Shown piece by piece: positions 41,623-50,629 of a DNA stretch of 64,000 bases. The stretch's first letter is position 1; each line of letters starts with the position of its first letter. Both the position numbers and the translations under genes were made by a program. The stretch comes from Sporosarcina sp. FSL W7-1349. Its GTDB lineage: Bacteria > Bacillota > Bacilli > Bacillales_A > Planococcaceae. Where the stretch lies: positions 2,418,001 through 2,482,000 of the forward strand of contig NZ_JBBOOK010000001.1 in NCBI RefSeq assembly GCF_038003045.1. Reading direction: 5' to 3'. The notes beneath the pieces were generated by a model. The model was not told the origin of the DNA. It worked only from the letters and a program-made list of their open reading frames with translations, and did not search any database.

Positions 41623-42633
41623 TCACCCACCGATATAACTCATCCCGATTTTCTTCCGATTTTTCGCCGTCTGTTCGGTTCGTTCGTCGGAATATCGGTC
41701 GGTCCGGCCGTTCCATACTTCCGTGATGGCCATCAACAACTCCTCATCCGATTGTCCGCTGCGGACTAATTCCCGCAGATCGAACCCTTCCGATGCGAAT
41801 AAACATGTGTATAACTTACCGTCGGAAGATAGCCGGGCACGGGTACAAGTGGAGCAGAACGATTCCGATACGGATGTGATGAACCCGACTTCTGCCCCGT
41901 TATCCGCATAGCGGTAACGCTTCGCCACTTCACCGTAATAATCCTCATCGACCGGTTCCAGATCAAGCGTTTCATTCAACATCGAAAAAATCTCTTTCTT
42001 CGTCACGACTTTCCGGAAACTCCAGGCGTTGTCATTTCCGACATCCATGAATTCGATGAAGCGGAGTGTGATTCCGCGTTCCTTGAAATAAGCGGCCATC
42101 GGAAGGATTTCCGTTTCATTGACCCCTTTTTGGACCACCATATTCACTTTAACATCAAATCCGACTTCTTTCGCATAGTCAATATTTTCAAGAATCAATT
42201 CCGGTCCGGTACCCCGGCCGTTGATTTCGCCAAAAATGACGGAATCGAGGGCATCCAGGCTGATATTCAGGCGTCGAAGCCCCGTATCATATAGCGGACG
42301 GGCATGTTGACGGAGCAGAACCGCGTTCGTCGTCAACCCGATATCCTCAATTCCCGGAACGTCCATCAATTTTCCGACCAACTCCGGCAAACCTCGGCGC
42401 AAAAGCGGTTCCCCGCCAGTCAGGCGCAATTTTTTCACTCCGAGCAAGGCAAAGAGACGGGCCAACCGCTCCACTTCTTCGAATGCGAGCAGTTCCCCCT
42501 TTGGCAGGAATACATAATCATCGCCGAAAATCTCTTTCGGCATGCAGTAGGAACAGCGGAAATTGCAACGGTCCGTCACCGAAATCCGCAGATCCCGGAT
42601 CGGCCTTCCGAGCTTGTCTAAGATGGCTTCCAT
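41623..42633 (-). CDS. moaA: GTP 3',8-cyclase MoaA
   Basis: 336 residues from ATG 42633 (MEAILDKLG). Radical-SAM cluster CNFRCSYC (Cys23, 27, 30), [10 protein letters not shown], and the second cluster in the C-terminal part ([22 protein letters not shown]). It ends with the functional Gly-Gly (SYIGG). It converts GTP to the cyclic precursor of molybdopterin together with MoaC. Last gene of the moeA-mobB-moaE-moaD-mobA-moaA operon, 5 nt after mobA. Confidence 0.95.
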   Translation of the reverse strand: MEAILDKLGRPIRDLRISVTDRCNFRCSYCMPKEIFGDDYVFLPKGELLAFEEVERLARLFALLGVKKLRLTGGEPLLRRGLPELVGKLMDVPGIEDIGLTTNAVLLRQHARPLYDTGLRRLNISLDALDSVIFGEINGRGTGPELILENIDYAKEVGFDVKVNMVVQKGVNETEILPMAAYFKERGITLRFIEFMDVGNDNAWSFRKVVTKKEIFSMLNETLDLEPVDEDYYGEVAKRYRYADNGAEVGFITSVSESFCSTCTRARLSSDGKLYTCLFASEGFDLRELVRSGQSDEELLMAITEVWNGRTDRYSDERTEQTAKNRKKIGMSYIGG

Positions 42634-42638
42634 TGTCC

Positions 42639-43211
42639 TCAATCCCTTTCCAGTAAGCTGGGGTCATTCACATTTCGGAACGCCCGCTTATCGTTTTTTG
42701 CCAATCTATTGCCGTCCACCCACGTCACACCAACCGATGACAGAATTTCCATTACGCGCAGTTGTTCTTTTTCAAGGGCGGTTCGCAGTGCCTGTCTCAA
42801 ATCCCGATCCCAAATGGAAATGAGCGGGTGAAACCTATCTTCCGCCCGGACCGCCGTCACGCCGGATCGATGTTGGCGAATCAACCCCTCCATAACCGAA
42901 CGACTAATATAAGGCATATCGCATGGCAATATGACATAGCGGTCCGCTTCCACAAATTCCATCGCCGACAGAATCCCTGCAAGCGGACCGAGCCCTTTAA
43001 ACTCTTCCATATCTACGATAACTGTCGCCGTTTCCGGAAATCCCGCGAGTAGCTCCGGCCGCGCCACGATGACCATCTCGCTGCACAGCCCGTCCAGCGC
43101 GTCCATTGCAATCCGGTAAAACGGCCGGCCATCCAACCGGGCAAATGCTTTCGGCGACCCGAACCGCCGAGATAGCCCTCCGGCCAGTACGACGCCGACC
43201 GTCTTCGTCAT
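42639..43211 (-). CDS. mobA: Molybdenum cofactor guanylyltransferase
   Basis: 190 residues from ATG 43211, overlapping the moaD stop (ATGA). The N-terminal nucleotide-binding motif [28 protein letters not shown] with the metal-binding Asp near 100, and the [10 protein letters not shown] ending are typical of MobA. It links GMP to molybdopterin for the bis-MGD cofactor used by NarG. Confidence 0.93.
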   Translation of the reverse strand: MTKTVGVVLAGGLSRRFGSPKAFARLDGRPFYRIAMDALDGLCSEMVIVARPELLAGFPETATVIVDMEEFKGLGPLAGILSAMEFVEADRYVILPCDMPYISRSVMEGLIRQHRSGVTAVRAEDRFHPLISIWDRDLRQALRTALEKEQLRVMEILSSVGVTWVDGNRLAKNDKRAFRNVNDPSLLERD

Positions 43212-43441
43212 CCCCCGCTCACCGGCGGGATGAATGCGCAACTATCTCCCGATTGGATGATATCCTCTTTCAAGGCGTACTCTTCATTCACCGCCACGTG
43301 GACAGGAGTCGCCCCAAAGCCGGGGTACGTCTCTTCCGCCCAATCGAGCAATTCCTGAACCGTCATCGTTTCACGATCGATCGTCTCTTCTCCTTTACCC
43401 GTCAACTCACGAAGCCTAGCAAAATAATTCACTCGGATCAA
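43208..43441 (-). CDS. moaD: Molybdopterin synthase sulfur carrier MoaD
   Basis: 77 residues from a TTG start (MIRVNYFARLRE) that overlaps the moaE TGA; GGGGGTG is 5 nt upstream. Ubiquitin-like beta-grasp protein ending in the obligatory SGG, whose last Gly is thiocarboxylated. The frame is open further upstream, but that part lies inside moaE. Confidence 0.9.
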   Translation of the reverse strand: MIRVNYFARLRELTGKGEETIDRETMTVQELLDWAEETYPGFGATPVHVAVNEEYALKEDIIQSGDSCAFIPPVSGG

Positions 43442-43881
43442 TTCTGCACCCCCTGCTCCGGATATTTTTTCTGTGCGCCGATCCACTCTTCCCCGTCTTC
43501 CCAAATCTCCTTCTTCCAGATTGGGACAATTTCCTTAATGCGGTCGATCGCGTATTCATTCGCTTCATACGCCGCTTTCCGATGGGGGGAGGAAACAGCA
43601 ATAAGCACCGCGATATCGGATATATGCAGCTCGCCGATCCGATGCACAATCGCCACCTTCACGCCCGGCCACTTCTCTTCCATCTCCGCACCGATTTCCG
43701 CCATCTTCTTCTCCGCCATCGGCACATACGCCTCATAAGCCAAGTACAATGTCCGAACGCCATGCGTCCATTCCCGCACATTGCCGGTGAATACCGTCAC
43801 CGCGCCAGCCGATGGATGAAGGACATAATCCATATATTTCTGAATTTCTATCGGCGTTTCCACGATTTCAAAAGGTTTCAT
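43438..43881 (-). CDS. moaE: Molybdopterin synthase catalytic subunit MoaE
   Basis: 147 residues from ATG 43881, 6 nt after GGAGG; the ATG two codons earlier abuts that site. Family motifs: GAVTVFTGNVREWTHG near 28, YEAYVPMAEKKM, HRIGELHISDIAVLIAVSSPHR and VPIWKKEIWEDG with the catalytic Lys. It joins two sulfurs from MoaD to the precursor. It overlaps mobB upstream by 14 nt. Confidence 0.95.
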   Translation of the reverse strand: MKPFEIVETPIEIQKYMDYVLHPSAGAVTVFTGNVREWTHGVRTLYLAYEAYVPMAEKKMAEIGAEMEEKWPGVKVAIVHRIGELHISDIAVLIAVSSPHRKAAYEANEYAIDRIKEIVPIWKKEIWEDGEEWIGAQKKYPEQGVQN

Positions 43882-44380
43882 TTGCATCCTCCTCTACTAG
43901 CCATTTGGTAAACCAATCGTCCAATTCGCTAACGCTGTCCCGTGACTGGATATGCGGCATGTCCAACTCCAATTCCGGACAACCGACGACGAGCCGGATG
44001 TCTGTCACTTTTCCAAGAGGACTCCAGTCTTCTACTCCCCGAAGAAGGACGACCTTCTCTCCCGTCTCACCCTTATACCCTTCAATGAGAAGTACATCCG
44101 GATGTCCCATTGCGGACAAGGCCTTCAATTGGTCAAAGGGGGGCTCTTCATTCCAAAGCAATTGCACGGCTCCGCCCCCTGCCACGACCGTCATGTCCGC
44201 TCCGCTATTCCAAAACTGCATCGTATCCGTCCCGTCATCGGGCATCGCGGGCGTTCCGCCATGCCCATGATGCTTCAGGACGGCGACCGACCTCCCTTGT
44301 GCTTTCAAAAGGTGGACCCATCTAGTGATCAATGTCGTTTTCCCGCTATTTTTGAAGCCGACGATATGGAGCGTCTTCAT
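43868..44380 (-). CDS. mobB: Molybdopterin-guanine dinucleotide biosynthesis protein MobB
   Basis: 170 residues from ATG 44380, which overlaps the moeA stop. P-loop GFKNSGKTTLITR (about residues 7-19), LKHHGHGG near 35, and LLIEGYKGE near 97. It is a GTP-binding helper of MobA, not strictly essential. Confidence 0.93.
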   Translation of the reverse strand: MKTLHIVGFKNSGKTTLITRWVHLLKAQGRSVAVLKHHGHGGTPAMPDDGTDTMQFWNSGADMTVVAGGGAVQLLWNEEPPFDQLKALSAMGHPDVLLIEGYKGETGEKVVLLRGVEDWSPLGKVTDIRLVVGCPELELDMPHIQSRDSVSELDDWFTKWLVEEDANETF

Positions 44381-45633
44381 AATACCCAATCACGGACACC
44401 CTGTTCAGCACCGATCAGCAAAATATCGACTTCCATCCCTTTCTCGTACCCCCGTGTCCCGCTCGGCAGTACGATAAGACAATTCCCCCGTGCAATCGAC
44501 GACACGGCGTTTGATTTATTGAAACCGGCAGGCACTGTGATCAGCCCTTCTGGTGCCAGTTCCCAAACGGCTCGGATAAAACGCGTGAACGGGTTCGGTT
44601 TCGTGAAATCTTCACCGAGTTTCGCTTTCATCCGCGGCATATACGGCGCTGTTCCTCCCATCATACCGAGAATGGCCGGCCGTGCAAACAATTCGAACCC
44701 AGTGAAGCAAGCGGACGGATTCCCGGACAATCCGAACAATAATTTCCCCTCCAGCACCGCCACTGTTGTCACACTGCCCGGACGCATCATCACTTTATTG
44801 AATAACACTTTCGCACCGAGCCGCTCATAGATGGCCGGCAAATAATCATAGTCGCCGACGGACACGCCTCCGGTCGTCAACAGGACATCCGTTTCCGCAA
44901 GGGCCTGTTCGACGATAGCAGTGCAAGCATCCAAATCATCTTCCATGGCGCCGTAGGATCGGCACTCAATTCCCATCTGTTTCAATTGGGCTTCCACCAT
45001 CGGGCCGTTCGAATTGCGGATTTTTCCAGGCACCAGCTCGTCCGAGACGGAAAGCAATTCAGTTCCCGTTGATAAAATCCCGACTACCGGCCGTTTCCCC
45101 ACTTTCACTTCGGCATAGCCGAACGTGGCAAGCAGGGCGATTGTCCCCGGATGGATAAGGGTCCCCGCCTCAATGAGCGTTTCTCCCTCTTTCGCATCTT
45201 CCCCTTGAAATGAAATATTCTCCCCCGGAGCAAACGCTTTTCGGATTGTAAAGCCGTTCCCCTGTTCAACGGTTTGCTCCAGCATGACGACGGTATCTGC
45301 CTGGAGCGGTATTTGCGCCCCCGTCATGATCCGGTAGGCTTCATTCGCCCCAAGCGCTTTTTCTCCCACATGGCCCGCACCGATTTCGCCGATGACGGAA
45401 AACGCCACCCGCTCCTCTCCCGAAGCGCCAGTCGAATCTTCGGCGCGAATGGCAAATCCGTCGTATGGCGATCGGTCAAAAGGCGGGACATCATGTTTTG
45501 CAATGATTGGCTCCGCCAAGATCCTTCCGTATGTATCTTCCAAAGGCACGTTCTCCGTCCCGATCGGCTGTACGTTGTCCATCACCCGGCGCACAGCCTC
45601 CGCTACCGGGATAGGCTTCCTCAATTCAACCAT
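44377..45633 (-). CDS. moeA: Molybdopterin molybdotransferase MoeA
   Basis: 418 residues from ATG 45633; GGGGGG is 5-7 nt upstream. MoeA signatures: DVPPFDRSPYDGFAIRAED, TGAQIPLQADTVVMLEQT, GILSTGTELL, TTGGVSVGDYDYL, MRPGSVTTVAVLEGKLLFGLSGNPSACFTGFELF. It inserts molybdate into adenylated molybdopterin. First gene of the minus-strand Moco operon, divergent from moaC. Confidence 0.95.
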   Translation of the reverse strand: MVELRKPIPVAEAVRRVMDNVQPIGTENVPLEDTYGRILAEPIIAKHDVPPFDRSPYDGFAIRAEDSTGASGEERVAFSVIGEIGAGHVGEKALGANEAYRIMTGAQIPLQADTVVMLEQTVEQGNGFTIRKAFAPGENISFQGEDAKEGETLIEAGTLIHPGTIALLATFGYAEVKVGKRPVVGILSTGTELLSVSDELVPGKIRNSNGPMVEAQLKQMGIECRSYGAMEDDLDACTAIVEQALAETDVLLTTGGVSVGDYDYLPAIYERLGAKVLFNKVMMRPGSVTTVAVLEGKLLFGLSGNPSACFTGFELFARPAILGMMGGTAPYMPRMKAKLGEDFTKPNPFTRFIRAVWELAPEGLITVPAGFNKSNAVSSIARGNCLIVLPSGTRGYEKGMEVDILLIGAEQGVRDWVL

Positions 45634-45704
45634 GCAAATCCCCCCACTTCCATCTGTTATACTGTATCTACACAAACTACCATTAGCAGAAAGGACGCGA
45701 TACG

Positions 45705-46196
45705 ATGTCTGAACTTACCCATTTCAACGAACAAGGCCGCGCTAAAATGGTCGATGTCTCGGACAAGGCGGTCACGGCACGTACGGCCATCGCCAAATCC
45801 TCCATCATCGTCAATGAAACGATCCACTCCCAAATAACGGAGGGAACGAACAAGAAAGGCGACGTCTTCGCGGTTGCCCAAGTGGCGGCCATCATGGCGG
45901 CCAAAAACACGGCGAACATCATCCCGATGTGCCATCCGCTGCCATTGACAGGGATCGACGTCCGGTTTGATTGGAAAATTGATGAAGATGCCAAGCACTT
46001 CGAAGTCCTGATCCAAGCCGAGGTGAAAACGAAAGGCTTGACCGGGGTTGAAATGGAAGCCCTCACAGCAGCCTCAGTTGCGGCGCTCACCATCTACGAT
46101 ATGTGTAAAGCTGCGGGCAAAGAAATGATCATCGGCCCGACGATGCTGCTGAAAAAGACTGGCGGCAAAAATGGCGATTTCCAACGGGAAGGATAA
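45705..46196 (+). CDS. moaC: Cyclic pyranopterin monophosphate synthase MoaC
   Basis: 163 residues; AAAGGACG lies 7 nt before the ATG. Motifs: [29 protein letters not shown] near 73 and [24 protein letters not shown] near 107, with the catalytic Lys near 128. It is the only plus-strand gene of this Moco block, divergent from moeA with a 71-bp shared promoter region and convergent with moaB. Confidence 0.95.
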   Translation: MSELTHFNEQGRAKMVDVSDKAVTARTAIAKSSIIVNETIHSQITEGTNKKGDVFAVAQVAAIMAAKNTANIIPMCHPLPLTGIDVRFDWKIDEDAKHFEVLIQAEVKTKGLTGVEMEALTAASVAALTIYDMCKAAGKEMIIGPTMLLKKTGGKNGDFQREG

Positions 46197-46199
46197 GTC

Positions 46200-46715
46200 C
46201 TATTCCGTAAGATGCTTTTTTAATTCATGCACAATATGATGGATTTCCGGCAAGATTAACTTCTCCATCGCCAAGGCAACCGCCTTCGAGGAACCGGGCA
46301 GAACGAAGACCGCCTGGTTCTGGACGGTGCCCGCGGTCGCCCGGCTTAATAAAGCCTTTGATCCGACATCCTCCGTGTAGCTGACATAACGGAACAGTTC
46401 ACCGAAACCGTCCAATGTTTTCGTAAAAAAAGGTGACACCGTTTCGATCGTGACATCGCGATGGCTAATGCCCGTTCCGCCCGTTGTAATGATTCCATCA
46501 ATATCGTCGTTTTCGAACCAATGGACGAGCGCTGCAGCAATCTGATGTGGATCATCCCGGCAAATTCGGGTTTCCGCGACTAGATGTCCAGCCTCCTCCA
46601 ACTTCCGGCGGATGACCATTCCGCTTGTATCCTCTTCCGGTATCCGCGTATCGCTGATCGTCAAAACACAAACCGACAATGACCGCTCCCGATCCAACTC
46701 CTCCAAATGTGACAA
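46200..46715 (-). CDS. moaB: Molybdenum cofactor biosynthesis protein MoaB
   Basis: 171 residues from TTG 46715; a second in-frame TTG at 46679 would give 159 residues. Both are preceded by the identical sequence GGGAGCGGTCA, so either can be read. MoaB/MogA features: SVCVLTISDTR, EEDTSG, GIITTGGTGISHRDVTIETV and ENQAVFVLPGSSKAV (seen as NQAVFVLPGSSKAVALAM). It adenylates molybdopterin in organisms lacking MogA. It is 16 nt downstream of the moeB-like gene. Confidence 0.92.
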   Translation of the reverse strand: MSHLEELDRERSLSVCVLTISDTRIPEEDTSGMVIRRKLEEAGHLVAETRICRDDPHQIAAALVHWFENDDIDGIITTGGTGISHRDVTIETVSPFFTKTLDGFGELFRYVSYTEDVGSKALLSRATAGTVQNQAVFVLPGSSKAVALAMEKLILPEIHHIVHELKKHLTE

Positions 46716-46731
46716 TGACCGCTCCCCCTAT

Positions 46732-47751
46732 TCAACCAAATAATTGATGGTACAGTTTCCGGCCCGTTCTTATATCTCGCAAGCCGTGAATGAGTAGCCT
46801 GCCGTTTCCGAATAACACGCAACGGTATTCGTCTGCATGGAATTGGATGAAAAACGGCGTCTTCTTATACGCTTCTCCCAGACGGATGGCCACCCGCTCC
46901 CCGTCTTCAATCGTCAAAGTACGGCCCTCCTCCGGTACGATCTGCACCGTATCCCGGCCGCATAAGACGGCATAGCCGGTCCCTTCCGTCCGTTCGAGAG
47001 CGGGATACGTGGGTGCCTTTCCACAAGTTTCGCATTGTTCGTGCCGGATCCGGGAAATCCCCGCCTCCACATATGTATTGTTCCAAATGTCAAAATGCAG
47101 CACTTTCTTTCGCATGGCCGCTTCGTTTCCCGTCAGCCATTTCAGCGCCTCCGCACTCTGATGGGCTGCTGCAATTTGAGCGGCCGGGGCGATGATTCCA
47201 GCCGTATCGCAAGTTTCATTCACCGCTGGAAGGACGGGCAATAGACAGCGAAAACAGGCGGAGCGTCCCGGAATGAACGGAAAAACGACGCCTGTACTCC
47301 CGACACATGCCCCGTAAATCCAAGGAATCCCCTTTTTCCATGCCATATCGTTCAGCAATAGCCGGGTCTCGAAATTATCTGTTGCATCTAACAGAATATC
47401 GACATCGGGGGCCAACCGTTCCAGGAGCGGTCCATCGATATGGTCAAGTACCGTCACAATTTCTACATCGGCCCGGATTTGGCGCAACCGCTTTTCGGCA
47501 GCCACCACTTTCGGGACTCCGCCCTCCGCATCGTTTTCCGTGAAGAGCTGCTGTCTCTGCAAATTGGTCGCTTCGACATAATCACGGTCGGCAATGGTCA
47601 ATTTCCCGATACCCGCACGCACCAACGTTTCCGCAATCGACGATCCGAGAGCACCGCAACCGACCAGAAACGCATGCGCCTCCGCCAACTTCGCCTGCCC
47701 GGCATGCCCGATCGGTTTGAATAAAGTCTGCCTTGAATAACGATCGTCCAC
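46732..47751 (-). CDS. moeB: ThiF/MoeB/HesA family adenylyltransferase
   Basis: 339 residues from GTG 47751 (VDDRYSRQTLF), 7 nt after GGAGG. ATP-binding GCGALGSSIAETLVRAGIGKLTIADRD, LQRQQLFTENDA, LLDATDNFETRLLLND and two zinc CxxC pairs (CFRC near 185, CETC near 250). The conserved part is the MoaD-activating E1-like domain; the last ~80 residues are an extension absent in E. coli MoeB. It probably adenylates MoaD; activation of ThiS is the alternative, but the neighbours are all Moco genes. Confidence 0.88.
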   Translation of the reverse strand: MDDRYSRQTLFKPIGHAGQAKLAEAHAFLVGCGALGSSIAETLVRAGIGKLTIADRDYVEATNLQRQQLFTENDAEGGVPKVVAAEKRLRQIRADVEIVTVLDHIDGPLLERLAPDVDILLDATDNFETRLLLNDMAWKKGIPWIYGACVGSTGVVFPFIPGRSACFRCLLPVLPAVNETCDTAGIIAPAAQIAAAHQSAEALKWLTGNEAAMRKKVLHFDIWNNTYVEAGISRIRHEQCETCGKAPTYPALERTEGTGYAVLCGRDTVQIVPEEGRTLTIEDGERVAIRLGEAYKKTPFFIQFHADEYRCVLFGNGRLLIHGLRDIRTGRKLYHQLFG

Positions 47752-47837
47752 TTCTTCGCCTCCTTTCCAAAAGGCTTTTTCTCTATTATATAAATTACCA
47801 TTGAACATAGCTTTGAAAACACGTCGAGGGCGACCGA

Positions 47838-49352
47838 TCATTCCGATCGATTGCCCTCTTCCTGGCGTGGTGTAATGTCGTTGAACGTCCCGACGTATCG
47901 GACCGTATCCCCGGAGCCATCTTTCACGGCAGCGATGGTGAGCAATTCCAAATACTCTTTTCCGTCTTTCCGTTTATTCCATAATTGGCCTTGCCATCTG
48001 CCCTCTTCTCCAAGCATCTCCCACATATCTTTGTAAAAATCCGGGGATTGCCTGCCGGAGCTGAGCATATTCGGATTCTTGCCGAGCGCCTCTTCTTCCG
48101 TGAACCCTGTCAATCGGGTGAAGGCAGGATTGACTGCTTTGATCTGTCCTGTTGTATCCGTCACCAGAATTCCTTGGGCTGTCGAATTGAACACTTCGTT
48201 TTGCAATGACAGACGATCCATATAATACAGCCAGATGACCATGATAAGACTAGCCAAGGCGACTTGCGAGAATGCCATGAAGCCGATCGAATAGGAGCCG
48301 GTCATGGAATGGATGGTCGCCAGAAGCAGCGGAGGGAAAAAGCCACCAAGTCCTCCCATCATCGAAACGATCCCGTTCGCCGTTCCCGCTTGTTTGTTGA
48401 AATACATCGGCACCAATTTGAAGATGACCCCGTTTCCGAGACCCGCACAGATGGCGATGATCATACTCCCCACCGTGTAAAGTCCGATGGATGGAGAAAA
48501 AGCGAGGATCACTGCCGCAAATGTAAATCCTGCAAACACGCCCATGAGCAGAAACAACGGTTGGAATTTATCCGCAAGCCAGCCGCCGACTGGACGGATG
48601 AACGTGGCGACGGCAATGAAACCTGCTGTCCGCATTCCGGCGTCCACCTTCTCCAAGCCGAAATACGTCACGAGGAAATTCGGCAGGAAGACCGTAAAGG
48701 CGACGAAGGAACCGAATGTGATGAAATAGAATAACGAGAAAAACCAAAGTTTCTCATTTTTATAGACACCTTTGATCTGCTCGACAAGCGATGTTTTCAC
48801 TTTCGCTTCTTTCCGGTCCCCGAACAGGAAGTTCAACACGGCGAACACGAGCAGTAAAATCAGATAGAATTTAACGGTCGTCGACCAGCCAAACTTCGTA
48901 GCTAGAACAGGAGCGGCAAATGTGGAAATCGCCGTCCCGACGTTCCCCATCCCGTAGATCCCATTGACGAGCCCATGCTTCTCCTTCGGAAAATATTTCG
49001 GCAAGGAGGTGACCCCGACGGAGAAGACCGCTCCCCCGATCCCGAGGAAGGTTCCGCCAATGATCAGACCGGCGACCGAAGACGTTTCACTTATGTAGTA
49101 CACCGGAAAAAGAAGCAAGATGAAACTTACGAGAAAGATGATCCGCGCTCCGAAGATATTCGCATAATAACCGAGTGGAATTCGTAAGATCGATCCGAGG
49201 ACGACCGGAATCGCTGTCACGATGGCCAGCCGTTCAGCCGGAATTGTGATATCTTCCGTGATGAATGGCAACAAGGAGGATATGAGCACCCATACCATGA
49301 AGCCGACGACCAAGTTTGCTGTTTGTAGAGGCAATTGCATTTTCCTGATCAT
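47838..49352 (-). CDS. narK: Nitrate/nitrite MFS transporter fused to a C-terminal PAS domain
   Basis: 504 residues. Residues 1-385 are a NarK/NarT-type major facilitator with about 12 helices, including ILRIPLGYYANIFGAR, LGIGGAVFSVGVTSLPKYFP, GMGNVGTAIS, and a GNGVIFKLVPMYF-GGLGGFFPPLL nitrate signature region. From about 384 to 500 is a complete PAS domain: LQNEVFNSTAQGILVTDTTGQIKAVN, FTRLTGFTEEEALGKN, WQGQLWNKRKDGKEY, VRYVGTFNDIT. There is no kinase, GGDEF or DNA-binding output after it. The junction is in frame without a stop, and the plus-strand reading is clean. The transporter role (nitrate import or nitrite export) is well supported; the PAS part's role is unknown. Confidence 0.88.
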   Translation of the reverse strand: MIRKMQLPLQTANLVVGFMVWVLISSLLPFITEDITIPAERLAIVTAIPVVLGSILRIPLGYYANIFGARIIFLVSFILLLFPVYYISETSSVAGLIIGGTFLGIGGAVFSVGVTSLPKYFPKEKHGLVNGIYGMGNVGTAISTFAAPVLATKFGWSTTVKFYLILLLVFAVLNFLFGDRKEAKVKTSLVEQIKGVYKNEKLWFFSLFYFITFGSFVAFTVFLPNFLVTYFGLEKVDAGMRTAGFIAVATFIRPVGGWLADKFQPLFLLMGVFAGFTFAAVILAFSPSIGLYTVGSMIIAICAGLGNGVIFKLVPMYFNKQAGTANGIVSMMGGLGGFFPPLLLATIHSMTGSYSIGFMAFSQVALASLIMVIWLYYMDRLSLQNEVFNSTAQGILVTDTTGQIKAVNPAFTRLTGFTEEEALGKNPNMLSSGRQSPDFYKDMWEMLGEEGRWQGQLWNKRKDGKEYLELLTIAAVKDGSGDTVRYVGTFNDITPRQEEGNRSE

Positions 49353-49440
49353 TCAAATCATTCCCATCCTGAAATTTTGAATGAAGCATTCGATTCATTG
49401 CTTCTTTGATTTCCCCTTCCTGAACTGGAAGAAACATGAA

Positions 49441-49968
49441 TCATACGAGAGGGGTATATAATTCCTTGAAGAGCTGTTCCTGCTCCTCCTTGCGTAACAC
49501 TGTATTCACCATGGGATAAAGGATGGATTCCTCTTTGATAAAATGAATGGTGATCACTTCGAAAGCCTCTCCTGCATCTCGGACCACTTCTTTCATCTCC
49601 GCGAGGGATAATTGCGTCAAGTCGCCAAGCGTATGATGAAGAAAATGGCCGATATACGCATCGATCTCCCCGTGTTCTTCTTCCGTGGCCGCTACCGGAC
49701 CTTGCTCGTCTCCCACATAGCGGGCCAACATCGGGAACAGGAATTCCTCTTCCTTATCGGTATGGTTTTTGAACGGCTCGATGAACTCCACAATCTGTTT
49801 TCGCAGTGTTCCGAGCGCTTCCCTTGCCTCTTCCTCCGTATAGATATCCCGTTCGAATCCGAGGACAATCGAATGCCAGCCGTCCATCATATACAAGAGG
49901 TACTGATGTTCATTCTCAAGAACGCGTAAGGCAGGCAGGTCGAACTTGAATTTTTGATTTGACACCAT
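49441..49968 (-). CDS. Hemerythrin HHE domain protein
   Basis: 175 residues; GGAGG is 7-9 nt before the ATG region. It is an all-helical HHE protein with likely di-iron ligands: RVLENEHQYLLYMM near 21, FKNHTDKEEEFLFPML near 68, ATEEEHGEIDAY near 97, and HFIKEESILYPM near 143. Such proteins bind oxygen or nitric oxide, or sense them. It sits between nreC and narK, which suggests a link with NO/O2 in nitrate respiration. Not recognised as RIC/ScdA. Confidence 0.85.
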   Translation of the reverse strand: MVSNQKFKFDLPALRVLENEHQYLLYMMDGWHSIVLGFERDIYTEEEAREALGTLRKQIVEFIEPFKNHTDKEEEFLFPMLARYVGDEQGPVAATEEEHGEIDAYIGHFLHHTLGDLTQLSLAEMKEVVRDAGEAFEVITIHFIKEESILYPMVNTVLRKEEQEQLFKELYTPLV

Positions 49969-49981
49969 TGGAAAACCTCCT

Positions 49982-50629
49982 TCAGAAGTTCAGCAACTTC
50001 TTTTTCAGGGCATACTCGACGAGTTCCGGCCTTCCTTTCAACTGCAATTTCTCCATGATTTTCGCCTTATGTGCTTCTACCGTTTTGACGGAGATGAATA
50101 ACTTTTCCGCAATCTCCTTATTTCCATACCCTCTCGCGACTAGGGGCAGAATTTCAATCTCCCGCTTCGACAAAATTCGATACGGATCGGTTTCGACGCC
50201 ATCCATGTCCTTTTCAAGAAATTCCCGGACGAGCGGGCTCTCCATCGTCGGTTGGATATAGATTCCACCCGCATGCACCGTACGAATGGCCGCCAACAGT
50301 TCCTCATCGGGCGAATTTTTTAGCACATAACCGGAAGCACCGTTCTTTAAGACATGGAATAAGTATTCTTCATCATCGTACATTGTCAAAATGAGGATTT
50401 TCGTTTCCGGGAACTCTTCTTTGATCCTCCCCGTGGCGATCAGTCCGCTCTGCCCAGGCGGCATGCTCAGATCCATCAATAAGACATCTGGCCGGTGTAA
50501 AGCGACTTGATCATAAGCTTCCAGCCCATCCGCCGCCGTCGCGACCACTTCCATATCTTCTTGGAAGTTCAAGATGTGCATGAAGCCGCTGCGGACGACG
50601 GCGTGATCATCCGCTATGATGATTTTCAT
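49982..50629 (-). CDS. nreC: Response regulator NreC (NarL/LuxR type)
   Basis: 215 residues. The receiver domain has ADDHA and phospho-acceptor Asp53 ([11 protein letters not shown]). The C-terminal LuxR helix-turn-helix is [43 protein letters not shown] (about 152-195). It overlaps the nreB end by 23 nt. In staphylococci NreC activates narGHJI, nir and narT under anaerobiosis. Confidence 0.92.
   Translation of the reverse strand: MKIIIADDHAVVRSGFMHILNFQEDMEVVATAADGLEAYDQVALHRPDVLLMDLSMPPGQSGLIATGRIKEEFPETKILILTMYDDEEYLFHVLKNGASGYVLKNSPDEELLAAIRTVHAGGIYIQPTMESPLVREFLEKDMDGVETDPYRILSKREIEILPLVARGYGNKEIAEKLFISVKTVEAHKAKIMEKLQLKGRPELVEYALKKKLLNF

Noticed and set aside
45657..46093. Minus-strand frames opposite moaC
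   Set aside because: They run antisense through the highly conserved MoaC coding sequence and lack ribosome binding sites.
47818..47862. Hairpin around the narK stop codon (GAGGGC...GCCCTC) considered as a terminator
   Set aside because: The stem is imperfect and no U-tract follows on the minus strand, so narK and moeB may be co-transcribed.
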